Notes: a model not told the origin generated them from the letters alone. A DNA stretch of 64,000 bases from Burkholderiaceae bacterium (GCA_913776825.1 CAJYPV010000008.1:124001-188000), one strand, 5' to 3'. Positions 1 through 17,526 are shown, counted from the first letter of the stretch. Made by a program: numbers and translations.

Positions 1-2
1 CC

Positions 3-7501
<7,499 letters not shown>

Positions 7502-8218
7502 TGCAACACCTCGGTGCGAAACCTTGAAGTCTCAGCACGAGAGGGACAACGGCGCGCGGTCGATGCAGCCCGCCGGGGTTTCGGCCCGGCAGCCGAATCC
7601 CTTTCTGACGCGTCAGAAAGGAATCAAAGAACGCTCCACTCCCGGCGAGCTTGCTCGCTGTCATCACCCCGTCGCTCGTCACTCCGCTCCGAGACTCCTC
7701 CAACCCTGCTACTAGAACCCCCACCGCTCACTGACACCCAACACTCCTCGCTGCGAAAGCTTGCCCGCTGACGCGGGACGCGCCAACCGCTCAACGCGCA
7801 TATCCACCCGCATCGACACTCGCCCTCCACGGGTCTCGTCCATTGAGGATCAGGACCGAGATGATCCGCGGTGATGGGCATCCGCACGATGGGTCATCGG
7901 TCCGCCGTGATGCGGGTCCTCGCACGATGGGTCATCAGTCCGCAGTGATGCGGGTCATTGCACGATGGGTCATCGGTCCGCAGTGATGCGGGTCCTCGCA
8001 CGATTGGTCATCAGTCTGCAGTGATGCGAGTCCTTGCACGATTGGTCATCGATCCGCAGTCATGGGGTCCTTGAACGATTGGCCATCGATTGGGCATCGA
8101 CGGGTGACCTCTTGCAGGCGTCGCTGAATCGGCGATGGACTGCGCGTTCTGAATGGGGGACGGTTCGGCGTTCATTGCGAGAAGACGGAATCGATTCGTC
8201 GCGTGGCGCTCATTCGTC
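7502..8218. other. Gene-free stretch dominated by repeats
   Basis: About 715 bp between the hybrid kinase and the Imm8-like gene. It holds the second dispersed-repeat copy and palindrome (to 7621) and a 38-bp tandem array (7865-8089). Short open frames here have no plausible start signals or recognisable products. Confidence 0.6.
7865..8089. repeat. Six-copy 38-bp tandem repeat
   Basis: Imperfect head-to-tail units start near 7865, 7901, 7939, 7977, 8015 and 8053. Each follows the pattern TCCGCAGTGATGCGGGTCC, then TCGCACGAT, then GGGTCATCRG. The first unit is 36 bp and the last about 37 bp; divergence rises toward the right end. There are no spacers between units. Confidence 0.85.
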
Positions 8219-8572
8219 TCATTCGTCTCGGTCGTACTCCCACTGGGCGGCGAGATTCAATCGGGCGGCAATGGTTTGCCAATCGGGTCCGGTGGTGCCG
8301 GCGCACAGGCGGGCAATGGCGGCGTGCAAGGGCGCGTAGTCGTAGCGCGGCACGATCAGATAGCCGCGCGCGGACAGGGGCTCGGAGACGTGGTCCACCA
8401 GCCAGGCGGGCGTGCAGACCTGGAAATCGAACTGGTCCGCGGCCTCCTGACCCACCACGCCCACCGCTGCGCGCACACAGATCCGAAAGTTGGCCGGGTC
8501 CTGCGGGCAACCGCTCGCCAGATCGGCCAGGTCGGGGCTGTGCAGCCGCTTCAAATCGCCTTGCAAGGTCAT
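8219..8572 (-). CDS. Imm8-like immunity protein
   Basis: 117 aa, starting at an ATG preceded by GAGGAGACCCC, a good ribosome-binding site. The layout matches the Imm8 family as I know it: an opening LKRLHSPDLADL, a middle segment ending FQVCTPAWLVDH, then GYLIVPRYDYAPL and a closing WQTIAARL...WEYDR. Imm8 proteins neutralise nuclease-type polymorphic toxins delivered by contact-dependent or type VI systems. No toxin gene is adjacent, so it appears to be an orphan immunity gene that would act in the cytoplasm. Family assignment is by pattern memory only. Confidence 0.72.
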   Translation of the reverse strand: MTLQGDLKRLHSPDLADLASGCPQDPANFRICVRAAVGVVGQEAADQFDFQVCTPAWLVDHVSEPLSARGYLIVPRYDYAPLHAAIARLCAGTTGPDWQTIAARLNLAAQWEYDRDE

Positions 8573-8936
8573 GGGGTCTCCTCAAAGGGACAGCGTCAAC
8601 GGCGCGGCGGTGTGGCTGTCGTCATCGGTCTGTGGGCAGTGCAGTGCGGGGTCAACGACGGTGTCTCCTCGGAATGGCGCTCGCGCTGGCGGATGGCCAT
8701 TGGGCGGTGGGCCCTGGCTCCGCCGTTGTTTCGCGATAGGGTCCTCGTCGTCTCCCGCAGAAGTCGGTCGATCGGACGGAAGGCGCAGACGCCAATGTGA
8801 CGCGAACGCCGCAAGGGCGGAATCGGAGAGATGCGGAGAAGGCGGCGCGGGATTGCGGAGAGCGCCAGCGCGTTTGCGCAGCATCGGCGTGCCGGCCCGT
8901 TGCAGAATCGAGCCCACAGAAATCCGGCGCCGACGT
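8573..8936. other. Divergent intergenic region, no feature recognised
   Basis: 364 bp between the divergently transcribed Imm8-like gene and the unknown protein at 8937. It should contain both promoters. No clear repeat, RNA or small gene was seen. Confidence 0.5.
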
Positions 8937-10010
8937 ATGAAGAACGACCTCAGTCTTTGGGACAGCACCCTGCTGACGCCCACGAGCTTCGATCAGGCCC
9001 GGCTGGGCATGGCGTCTCTGGAAGCGCAGCGGCCCGGGCCGAATCCGAAGTTCCTCGCATTGGCTCAAGCGCTTCGCTCACAACCGCGCCTGGATGCCGG
9101 ATGGGCGCAGACCTTGGTCGACCAGGCCGCTCAGCGGCCCGAGGCCGTCTGGTCGATGAGCCTGCCCGCCAAGGGCCTGATCCAGACGCTGCAGGCGGTG
9201 GTGCAGCAGGCCACGGGGCTGGGCCTGGTCGTCTGGTCCGAGCCGCTGGGCATGGTCTTCCTGCCGGGCGGCGGCGTGATGCCGCCGGCCATGCAATTGC
9301 AATGGCTGGAGTTGACGGCGCAATTGAGCGCGTCGCCACCGCTGACGAAAACCGAGGTCGCCCAGCTCACTGCGACGCTCATGCGCGAGCAACTGGCGCC
9401 GCATGGATTCGTGCCGCGGCGCATCGGCGAGGACTGGGACGCACAGTTCTTCCGTCCGACGCGCGACGGCTACCAGTCGGTGCAGATGCGCGTCATCGGC
9501 GAAGAGCCCTACCTCCGCTGCGTGGTCAGTTGTGGTCACCGGAGCGACGAGGTCGAGTCCATCTTCGAACAGATCTTCGGACAGGAGATCCGCCGGCCGG
9601 AGACCTTCTGGTTCAACCCGTCGATCCATATCGGCTTCCGCAACGGCGGCATCCCGATCGAGAACGCGTCAGACCTTCGTCGGGTGCTGGACGTGTTGGC
9701 GCGGCATGGCCTGCCGCCGCTTGATCTGGCGCGCGAGCCTGGCGGGTTGAACCAGCTGATGAACGAGCCGGCGCGCTTCCCGTTCAGCTATCCCAATCTG
9801 CATCCGCAGGCGCCGCGGAACCTGGCCGACGAGTACGTGTCCAACGGGCGCAATACCTGTCTGAAACCGTTGATCGTCGCGTGGCTGGCGAAGAGTCCGG
9901 CGTTTGAAAGTCGCGTCGAGGATTTGCGCAGGTTTGTGGAGCAGCGGGTGGATGTGTCGGTGGGGGAGGTGGAGCGGGTGGTGGGGTGGTTGCGGGGGAT
10001 GGCGGGGTGA
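8937..10010 (+). CDS. Hypothetical protein, immunity-like architecture
   Basis: 357 aa from the ATG at 8937. I do not recognise a named family. The N-terminal part has NPKFLALAQAL and later LGLVVWSEPLGMVFLPGG, a layout often seen in cytoplasmic proteins of polymorphic-toxin loci. The middle part (HGFVPRRIGEDW, then FFRPTRDGYQSVQMR) is reminiscent of DUF4304-type proteins. There is no signal peptide or membrane segment. It stands next to the Imm8-like gene but on the other strand. A role in immunity or contact-dependent competition is inference. Confidence 0.6.
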   Translation: MKNDLSLWDSTLLTPTSFDQARLGMASLEAQRPGPNPKFLALAQALRSQPRLDAGWAQTLVDQAAQRPEAVWSMSLPAKGLIQTLQAVVQQATGLGLVVWSEPLGMVFLPGGGVMPPAMQLQWLELTAQLSASPPLTKTEVAQLTATLMREQLAPHGFVPRRIGEDWDAQFFRPTRDGYQSVQMRVIGEEPYLRCVVSCGHRSDEVESIFEQIFGQEIRRPETFWFNPSIHIGFRNGGIPIENASDLRRVLDVLARHGLPPLDLAREPGGLNQLMNEPARFPFSYPNLHPQAPRNLADEYVSNGRNTCLKPLIVAWLAKSPAFESRVEDLRRFVEQRVDVSVGEVERVVGWLRGMAG

Positions 10011-10103
10011 GGGAGGAGCCGGGCGCTCGCCCGCCCGGCGGCCGCCTGCCCTCCGTCGTCATTCAACGCACAGAAGCCGCCTCGCGCCACGAATCCCGGG
10101 GCC

Positions 10104-10134
10104 AAAACAAAAAAGGGACGCCTCGCAGCGCCCC
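10104..10134 (-). terminator. Rho-independent terminator of aceA
   Basis: On the minus strand a 7-bp stem (GGGGCGC/GCGTCCC, one G-U pair) closes a 6-nt loop and is followed by TTTTTTGTTTT. It lies about 45 bp past the aceA stop. A second small hairpin (GCGTCCC/GGGACGC, 10149-10167) sits between it and the gene. Confidence 0.8.
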
Positions 10135-10176
10135 TCTTCTTTCACACTGCGTCCCGCTTAGGGACGCCCTCCAACG

Positions 10177-11484
<1,308 letters not shown>

Positions 11485-11982
11485 CTGAAGCTCCTTGCGT
11501 TGCGGTTGAGCGGTGAAAACGAAAACTCGTTGGGCTCAAGACTAGGGGAGCGCTCTCGCGACGGCTAGGGCCAAGTCTTATAGAAGACCTAATATTTTTC
11601 CTTTAAAAATCAACCATCTAGGTTTTCTAAACCGGATCGTGAAATGACCTCTTCCATCATGAGAAATGATGCGGCGCTGCAGCATGAGGAATTTTCAGAT
11701 TCCGATGCGATGTTTTCACGATATGGAATCGCCACCTTCCGGCCGTGACCGACCTTCATCGGTGATCCATCTGCTTGGATAGGTAGTCGGCCAACGATGA
11801 ATTACTGCGATCAGGCTGGACCCGATTTCGAAACGGACTGGACTAGGTGCGTCGGCATGTCGCGGATTTCGGATTCGCAGACGGCCGGGTTAGCCCATCC
11901 GCCCTCGTTCTTCGGGGACCTCACCGCGACGTGTTGGATGGCGGGACCCGGCCTTCGATCCGGTTCAATCAAGGAGTTTCAA
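11485..11982. other. Long AT-rich divergent regulatory region
   Basis: 498 bp between aceA and the glycine-rich peptide gene. The aceA-proximal part is strikingly AT-rich for this genome and carries two short inverted repeats. The remainder should hold the promoter of the small peptide gene; no further gene was seen. Confidence 0.6.
11575..11633 (-). promoter_or_regulatory. Putative aceA control region with two inverted repeats
   Basis: GTCTT-ATAG-AAGAC (11575-11588) and GGTTT-TCT-AAACC (11621-11633) flank an A/T-rich block. They lie 90-150 bp upstream of the aceA start. Position and symmetry fit operator sites for a repressor or activator of the glyoxylate shunt; the regulator cannot be named from sequence. 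Confidence 0.4.
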
Positions 11983-12144
11983 ATGATCCCAGCACTCATC
12001 GGCGGCGCAGTCGCTCAATCCGCAGTCGGTGCCGCCACGGGCGGCGGTCAAGGTGGTGGCGCCCCGGGTGGCATCGTGGGAGGCATCGCCTCCGGCGTGC
12101 TCGGCGCGGCCACCGGCGGCGTGAGCAGCCTGTTCGGCCTGTAA
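11983..12144 (+). CDS. Glycine-rich 53-aa small protein
   Basis: The gene starts at an ATG six bases after AAGGAG and ends 60 bp before a strong terminator, so it looks like a genuine single-gene transcript. The peptide is almost only Gly, Ala, Val, Ser and Ile, with a doubled segment (SAVGAATGGG and GVLGAATGGV) and many GxxxG-like spacings. It has no Cys and a single charged side chain at most. Such composition suits a membrane-inserting glycine-zipper or bacteriocin-like peptide, or a small secreted structural peptide. No homolog is recognised; function is unknown. Confidence 0.68.
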   Translation: MIPALIGGAVAQSAVGAATGGGQGGGAPGGIVGGIASGVLGAATGGVSSLFGL

Positions 12145-12203
12145 TCGCCTGGGCCTGGCGCGGGCCAGCGTGGCCCCGCCAGCCCGCTTCGCGATGAAAG
12201 AAG

Positions 12204-12239
12204 AACGCCGCAGACCCTCACGGGTCTGCGGCGTTTTTT
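12204..12239 (+). terminator. Strong rho-independent terminator after the glycine-rich peptide gene
   Basis: A perfect 14-bp stem (AACGCCGCAGACCC and its complement) with a TCAC loop is followed by TTTTTT. The A-rich left arm could also let it work for the opposite-strand gene that ends at 12288. Confidence 0.93.
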
Positions 12240-12287
12240 CATGGGCGCGCGCTGGTACTGCCAGCGGCGACGCTCAGCACAGGCGCA

Positions 12288-13265
12288 TCAATCCAGCTTG
12301 AGCTTCTGGACTTCGACGACCTTCTTGTAGACGGCGTATTCCGCCTTGATCTGCTCGGTGAATTGCTCCGGCGTGTTGGCCACGATGATGGAGCCGGTCT
12401 CCTCGATGCGCTTCTTCACTTCCGGCATTTCCACCGTCTTGCGTGCCGCATCGTGGATCTTGGCGACGACTTCCTTGGGCAGGTTCTTCGGACCCAGGAT
12501 GCCGTAATAGGCCATGCGGTTCACCGGCTCCAGACCCAGCTCCTTGAAGGTCGGCACGTTCGGCAGCACCGACAGGCGCTGCGGCGCAGCCACCGCGATC
12601 GCGACCAGGCGGCCATCCTTGATGAAGGGCAGCGCCGACGGCAGGTTGTCGAAAATCATCGGCACCTGACCGGCGACCGTGTCATTCAGTGCAGGACCCG
12701 CGCCGCGATACGGGATGTGGGTGACGAACACACCGGTCAGGCTCTTGTAGAGCTCCATCTGCAGATGGCCGATGCCGCCCGTGCCGGAGGTCGAGTAGCT
12801 GTACTTGCCCGGGTTCTTCTTCATCTCGGCCAGGAAGGCCTTGTAGTCCTTGGCGGGGAACGAGGGATGCACCGCCAGCACGTTCGGCGTGGCCGCCAGA
12901 TTGATGATGGGGGTGAAGTCGGTGAGCGGGTTGTACGGCGTCTTCGGATTGATCGCCGGATTGGTGGCGGTGGTCGAGACCGTGGCCACGCCCAGCGAGT
13001 AGCCGTCCGCCGGCGACTTGGCGGTGTCGTTGGCGCCGATGATGCCGCCGCCGCCGGCCTTGTTCTCCACGATCATCGTCTGACCCAGCGGGCCGTTGAT
13101 GTTCTGGGCCACCACGCGGGCGATGATGTCGGTCGTGCCGCCGGGTGCGAAGGGCACCACCAGCTTGACCGGCTTGTTGGGATAGGACTGCGCCAGCACC
13201 AGCGTACTGCACACGCTCAGCGTGCCCAGCACCAGGCTGCGTTGGACGATGTTGCGACGGTTCAT
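12288..13265 (-). CDS. Bug-family (TctC) solute-binding protein
   Basis: 325 aa from the ATG preceded by GAGGAG; an in-frame upstream start lacks a binding site. A signal peptide (NRRNIVQRSLVLGTLSVC, cleavage near VLA-QS) is followed by YPNKPVKLVVPFAPGGTTD, the hallmark opening of Bug receptors. HIPYRGAGPALNDTVAGQV is the usual ligand-pocket motif. Periplasmic Bug proteins bind carboxylates or aromatic acids for tripartite tricarboxylate transporters. The TctA and TctB membrane genes are absent nearby, as is common for the many orphan Bug proteins of Burkholderiales. The ligand cannot be deduced. Confidence 0.93.
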   Translation of the reverse strand: MNRRNIVQRSLVLGTLSVCSTLVLAQSYPNKPVKLVVPFAPGGTTDIIARVVAQNINGPLGQTMIVENKAGGGGIIGANDTAKSPADGYSLGVATVSTTATNPAINPKTPYNPLTDFTPIINLAATPNVLAVHPSFPAKDYKAFLAEMKKNPGKYSYSTSGTGGIGHLQMELYKSLTGVFVTHIPYRGAGPALNDTVAGQVPMIFDNLPSALPFIKDGRLVAIAVAAPQRLSVLPNVPTFKELGLEPVNRMAYYGILGPKNLPKEVVAKIHDAARKTVEMPEVKKRIEETGSIIVANTPEQFTEQIKAEYAVYKKVVEVQKLKLD

Positions 13266-13419
13266 GATCTCCTCGTCTTTCGATGGGACTGACAATTGAA
13301 ACAGCTTACGCAGTGTCGCCCAGCCCTCACGCTAGCGGAACTACGTAGAGAGCCGCCAAAGCAGCCCGGGAGGGCGTCCTGCGACTGGCACACTCGGCAA
13401 AACCTGTCTCCGTCTTCCA

Positions 13420-14310
13420 ATGTTGCTGCTGCTGCCCGATTTCCTGTTGATCGTTGCCGGTTTCCTGCTCTGCCGCTACACCGCGCTCAACCGCCCGATC
13501 TGGGAGGCCGCCGAGAAGCTGGTGTACTTCCTGCTCTTCCCGGTCCTGTTGTTCAACTCGATTGCGCGCAGCACGCTGCAGCCCGCAGACACCGTGCTGC
13601 TGTTGCTGGGCGGCCTGGCGGTGATGCTCGGCGGCATCGCGCTGGCCTATGCGCTGCGCTGGGTGCCGGGCGTGGATGCCCGATTGCATGCGTCGGGCGC
13701 GCAGGTGGCCTTCCGCTTCAATTCCTTCGTCGCGCTCGCGCTGGCGGAACGGCTGCAAGGCACGCAAGGCGTGGCCTGGATCGCGATGATCGCGGCGGTG
13801 TGCGTGCCGGTGGCCAATGTCGCGGCGGTCTGGCCGCTGGCCCGACACGGCGGCCAGGGCTATCTCAAGGAGCTGGCCCGCAACCCGCTGATCATCGCGA
13901 CGCTGAGCGGGCTGGCTGCCAATCTCTCGGGTCTGAGCTTGCCGGAGCCCGTCACGATCACGCTGAACCGCATCGGCGTCGCCGCCCTGCCCTTGGGCCT
14001 GATGGCCGTCGGCGCCGGCCTGCGGCTGGGTGCGCTGAAGGACGCGCCGCGCCTGGCCGCCGCGCTGCTGGCGATCCGACATCTGATGCTGCCGCTCTGG
14101 GCCCTGCTGCTGGCCCGGCTGCTGGCCTTGCCCCTGCCTCAAGCGCAGATCCTGCTGGCCTTTGCCGCACTGCCGACCGCCTCCAGCGCCTATGTGCTGG
14201 CCGTGCGAATGGGCGGCAACGGGCCCTTCGTGGCGGGTCTGGTGACGGTATCGACCCTGCTCGGCATGCTGGTGCTGCCGATGTGGCTGCAGGCCCAGCC
14301 CTTGCTCTAA
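13420..14310 (+). CDS. AEC-family (auxin efflux carrier-like) transporter
   Basis: 296 aa and almost entirely hydrophobic, with about ten predicted membrane segments. The opening PDFLLIVAGFLLCRY and the central RFNSFVALALAE are typical of bacterial AEC permeases, as is the C-terminal LPTASSAYVLAVRMGG. It sits in the inner membrane; bacterial members export or import small organic acids, substrate unknown here. It is divergent from the Bug protein gene across a 154-bp gap. Its stop overlaps the queG stop on the other strand by 4 bp. Confidence 0.88.
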   Translation: MLLLLPDFLLIVAGFLLCRYTALNRPIWEAAEKLVYFLLFPVLLFNSIARSTLQPADTVLLLLGGLAVMLGGIALAYALRWVPGVDARLHASGAQVAFRFNSFVALALAERLQGTQGVAWIAMIAAVCVPVANVAAVWPLARHGGQGYLKELARNPLIIATLSGLAANLSGLSLPEPVTITLNRIGVAALPLGLMAVGAGLRLGALKDAPRLAAALLAIRHLMLPLWALLLARLLALPLPQAQILLAFAALPTASSAYVLAVRMGGNGPFVAGLVTVSTLLGMLVLPMWLQAQPLL

Positions 14311-15458
14311 GCGAACGATCCCGGCACCTGCGCCAGCGCCCAATCGATGTGCTCCGCCAGGATGGGCGATGCGTCCGGGCGCTGTTCGCTCAATGCGGCG
14401 AGCAGGCGTTCCCTCAGCGCGGGGGCCAGGTCTTGCCGCAGCGCATTGCCCATCGCCACCGCCAGATTGCGCCGCCAGCGGCCATGGCCGATGCGGCGGA
14501 TCGCCGAGCCCTCGGTGCGGCGCAGAAAGGTCGCCTCGTCCCAGGCCCACAGGTCCAGCAAGCTGGCGTGACCGAGCGGCTCGCGCCAATTGAAGTCGGG
14601 CAGCGCATTGCGCCGGGCAAACTTGTTCCACGGGCAGACCAGCTGGCAATCATCACAGCCGTAGATCCGGTTGCCGAGGGCGGGACGCAGCTCGATCGGG
14701 ATCGGCCCATCCTGCTCAATGGTCAGATAGCTGATGCAGCGCCGGGCGTCGAGCCGGTAAGGCGCGACGATCGCACCGGTCGGGCAGGCCTCCAGGCAGG
14801 CGCGGCACTGGCCGCAGTGGGCGCTGACCGGCTCGCTGGGCGGCAAGGCGAGGTCCAGATAGATTTCGCCGAGGAAGAACATCGAGCCCACGTCCCGATG
14901 CAGCGTGAGGGTGTGCTTGCCGCGCCAGCCGATGCCGGAGCGGCTGGCCAGCTCCACTTCCAGGACCGGTGCCGAATCGGTGAAGACGCGATGCCCCAGC
15001 GGCCCGAGCGACTGCTGCAGCCGATCCGCCAGTTGCTGCAGCCGCTGGCGCAGCACCTTGTGATAGTCCCGGCCGCGCGCATAAAGCGAGACCTGCGCCT
15101 GGGTGGGATCGGCCAGGCGGTCCCACTCGCGTTGCTGCCAGTCCGGGCCGACGGATTCGGGCAGGTAATCCATGCGGGCGGTGAGGACGCTGAGCGTGCC
15201 GGGCACGAGTTCTGCCGGTCGGGCGCGCTTGAGGCCGTGCGCGGCCATGTAGTGCATCTCGCCGTGGAAGCCGGCCGCGAGCCATGCCAGCAGTCCGCTT
15301 TCCGCATCACTCAAGTCGATGTTCGCCACACCAATCTGTGAGAATCCCAGCTCAAGTGCCCAGGCACGCACCTCGACCATCCAGGCTGCCAGTGCAGCGG
15401 GGTCGCGGAGGGCATCCGATGCAGCATCGGAGCGGTTGTTGTTCAACAAGGATTCCAT
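14307..15458 (-). CDS. queG: Epoxyqueuosine reductase
   Basis: 383 aa. This cobalamin- and iron-sulfur-dependent enzyme performs the last step of queuosine biosynthesis in tRNA. Two ferredoxin-like clusters are visible, CGQCRACLEACPTGAI and CDDCQLVCPWNK, and the catalytic Asp lies in TDSAPVLEVE. The C-terminal HEAT-like part (RRIGHGRWRRNLAVAMGNAL) is intact. It is divergent from tsaE with only 5 bp between the two start codons. In enterobacteria queG also neighbours tsaE, which supports the call. Confidence 0.95.
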   Translation of the reverse strand: MESLLNNNRSDAASDALRDPAALAAWMVEVRAWALELGFSQIGVANIDLSDAESGLLAWLAAGFHGEMHYMAAHGLKRARPAELVPGTLSVLTARMDYLPESVGPDWQQREWDRLADPTQAQVSLYARGRDYHKVLRQRLQQLADRLQQSLGPLGHRVFTDSAPVLEVELASRSGIGWRGKHTLTLHRDVGSMFFLGEIYLDLALPPSEPVSAHCGQCRACLEACPTGAIVAPYRLDARRCISYLTIEQDGPIPIELRPALGNRIYGCDDCQLVCPWNKFARRNALPDFNWREPLGHASLLDLWAWDEATFLRRTEGSAIRRIGHGRWRRNLAVAMGNALRQDLAPALRERLLAALSEQRPDASPILAEHIDWALAQVPGSFA

Positions 15459-15463
15459 AGGTT

Positions 15464-15982
15464 TTGAGCATTCTAGAAACCCGCCAGTTCCGTTGGCCCG
15501 ACGAAGCCGCCTGCGAGCGATTTGCGCAGGCGCTGGCCGGCTGTCCCCAGGTGGCGGATCTGAGCGTCGAGCTGGAAGGCGGCCTGGGGGCGGGCAAGAC
15601 CAGCCTGGTGCGGCACCTGCTGCGCGCCCTGGGCGTGACCGGCCGGATCAAGAGCCCCAGCTACGCGGTGGTGGAGGACTACCAGCCGCCCGCGCTGCAG
15701 GGCCTGCCGGCGCATCACTTCGATTTCTATCGCTTCAATGATCCGCGCGAATGGGAAGACGCTGGCTTTCGCGATCTGTTCGCCGCGCCGGGATTGAAGC
15801 TCAGCGAATGGCCTGCCAAGGCGGCCGGCATGCTGCCGGCGCCGGACCTGCGCCTGCTGCTGGACGTCCAGCCGGACGACAGCCGCTCGGTCACCGCCGA
15901 GGCGCATACCGCGCGTGGTCAGGCATTGCTGAAGGATCTCGCGTCGCGGCTGCCGCCGTCGGATCTGCCGTCATCGCCCTGA
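15464..15982 (+). CDS. tsaE: tRNA threonylcarbamoyladenosine biosynthesis ATPase TsaE
   Basis: 172 aa starting at TTG; an in-frame stop at 15458-15460 excludes anything earlier, and no ATG lies near. TsaE is the ATPase partner of TsaB-TsaD in t6A synthesis. The Walker A motif GGLGAGKTS (Lys45), the switch region GRIKSPSYAVVE and HHFDFYRF are all present. The segment LKLSEWPAKA replaces the more usual CLIEWPE. It is followed 62 bp downstream by the amidase gene, as in many proteobacteria. Confidence 0.92.
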   Translation: MSILETRQFRWPDEAACERFAQALAGCPQVADLSVELEGGLGAGKTSLVRHLLRALGVTGRIKSPSYAVVEDYQPPALQGLPAHHFDFYRFNDPREWEDAGFRDLFAAPGLKLSEWPAKAAGMLPAPDLRLLLDVQPDDSRSVTAEAHTARGQALLKDLASRLPPSDLPSSP

Positions 15983-16044
15983 TGCCGACGACCATCATTT
16001 AGCCGCCCACTCTCAACTCCGCAAGTTCAACACGCCCTGACCGC

Positions 16045-17526
16045 ATGACTGGAGATTCCAAGCGCCCTCACCCCGCCTCGAACGAGGAGGCCCTGCCCGC
16101 GCCGACCACCCGCGGCCGCCGTCGCGCACTCGGCCGGATGGGGGCTTTGGTCCTGAGCGTGCCGATGTGGCCGGTGTCGTCGGCCTGGGCCGCGAGCGCG
16201 GCGACCATCGTGGCCGTGCGCGTCTGGCCGGCGGACGACTACACCCGGGTGACGCTGGAATCGGATCGTCCCTTGGCGGCCAAGAGTTTCCTGGCCACCA
16301 ATCCGGACCGGCTGGTGATCGACATCGACGGTCTGGAACTGAGCCAGGGGCTGCGGGAGCTGCTCGGGAAGGTCAAGCCGGATGACCCGTACATCGCGGC
16401 GGTGCGCGTCGGCCAGAACCAGCCGCGGGTGGTGCGCATCGTGCTCGACCTGAAGCAGGCGGTGGCGCCGCAGGTGTTCACCATCGAGCCGGTGGCGGCT
16501 TACAAGAATCGTCTGGTGCTGGACTTGCATCCGGCGCAGGAGCGCGACCCGCTGCTGGAGCTGGTGCGCGAGAAGGAAGCGGCGGAGCGAGCGGCCGCCC
16601 AATCGGTGCAGGATGCGCTGGGCGAGATGATCGGCCGCATCGATCGTCCCCAGACGGTGGCCAGCGCCGCTGCGGCGGCCGCTGACAAAGCCGCCAGCGC
16701 GGCCTTGCCTCCGGCACCGCGCGCCAGTGCGCCGGCCGTGGCGCACGCGCCGCCGCCGCCGACCACGCCGCTCAAGGAGATGGCGCCGGAGATGAGCCAG
16801 GCCAAGCTCGATCGCTTGATCGTCATTGCGATCGATCCTGGCCATGGCGGCGAGGATCCTGGCGCGATCGGGCCAAGCGGCTTGAAGGAAAAGGACGTGG
16901 TGCTGGCGATCGGTCTGAAGCTGCGGGACCGGCTGAACAGCAATCCGAAGATCCGCGTGATGATGACCCGCGATGCGGATTTCTTCGTCCCGCTGCCGGA
17001 ACGCGTCCGCAAGGCGCGCCGGGTGCAGGCCGACCTGTTCATCTCCATCCATGCCGATGCCTTCATCACGCCGAAGGCGCGCGGGGCCTCGGTGTTCGCC
17101 CTGTCCACGGGTGCGGCCAGTTCGACGGCGGCGCGCTGGATGGCCAATAAGGAGAACGCCGCGGACGTGATCGGCGGCGTGAACAGCAAAGTCGTCAAGG
17201 ACGATGGCGTGCTGCGCGCGATGCTGGACATGAGCACGTCCGCGCAGGTCAAGGACAGCCTGAAGCTCGGGGGCGAGGTGCTCGGTCAGATCGGCAAGGT
17301 CGGCAAGCTGCACAAGGGCAGCGTCGAACAAGCGGGCTTCGCGGTGCTGAAGGCGCCGGATGTGCCGTCGATCCTGGTCGAGACCGCATTCATCTCCAAT
17401 CCGGAGGAAGAAGCCAAGCTGCGCGATCCGGACTATCAGAACGACCTGGTCCGCGCGCTGGCCACGGGGATCGCGCGCTACTTCTCGAAGAATCCGCCGC
17501 TGGCGGCGCGGCATCGCGCGTTGTAA
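16045..17526 (+). CDS. amiC: N-acetylmuramoyl-L-alanine amidase, AmiC/AmiB type
   Basis: 493 aa. A twin-arginine leader (TRGRRRALGRMGALVLSVP) directs it to the periplasm. An AMIN domain (about 55-165, RVWPADDYTRVTLESD) targets the division septum, a charged Ala-rich linker follows, and an Amidase_3 domain (about 258-480) cleaves the peptide stem from murein. Zinc ligands and catalytic residues are all visible: His267 (DPGHGG), Glu282 (LKEKD), His336 (SIHADAF) and Glu446 (VETAFISN). It needs EnvC/NlpD-type activators, not present here. It follows tsaE, probably in one transcript. Confidence 0.94.
   Translation: MTGDSKRPHPASNEEALPAPTTRGRRRALGRMGALVLSVPMWPVSSAWAASAATIVAVRVWPADDYTRVTLESDRPLAAKSFLATNPDRLVIDIDGLELSQGLRELLGKVKPDDPYIAAVRVGQNQPRVVRIVLDLKQAVAPQVFTIEPVAAYKNRLVLDLHPAQERDPLLELVREKEAAERAAAQSVQDALGEMIGRIDRPQTVASAAAAAADKAASAALPPAPRASAPAVAHAPPPPTTPLKEMAPEMSQAKLDRLIVIAIDPGHGGEDPGAIGPSGLKEKDVVLAIGLKLRDRLNSNPKIRVMMTRDADFFVPLPERVRKARRVQADLFISIHADAFITPKARGASVFALSTGAASSTAARWMANKENAADVIGGVNSKVVKDDGVLRAMLDMSTSAQVKDSLKLGGEVLGQIGKVGKLHKGSVEQAGFAVLKAPDVPSILVETAFISNPEEEAKLRDPDYQNDLVRALATGIARYFSKNPPLAARHRAL

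Noticed and set aside
7865..8089. CRISPR array
   Set aside because: The 38-bp units abut directly with no unique spacers and no cas genes are near.
13296..15341. 681-codon plus-strand frame spanning the AEC gene and antisense queG
   Set aside because: It overlaps two well-supported genes and shows no domain; Arg/Ala/Gly-rich composition is a frame artefact.
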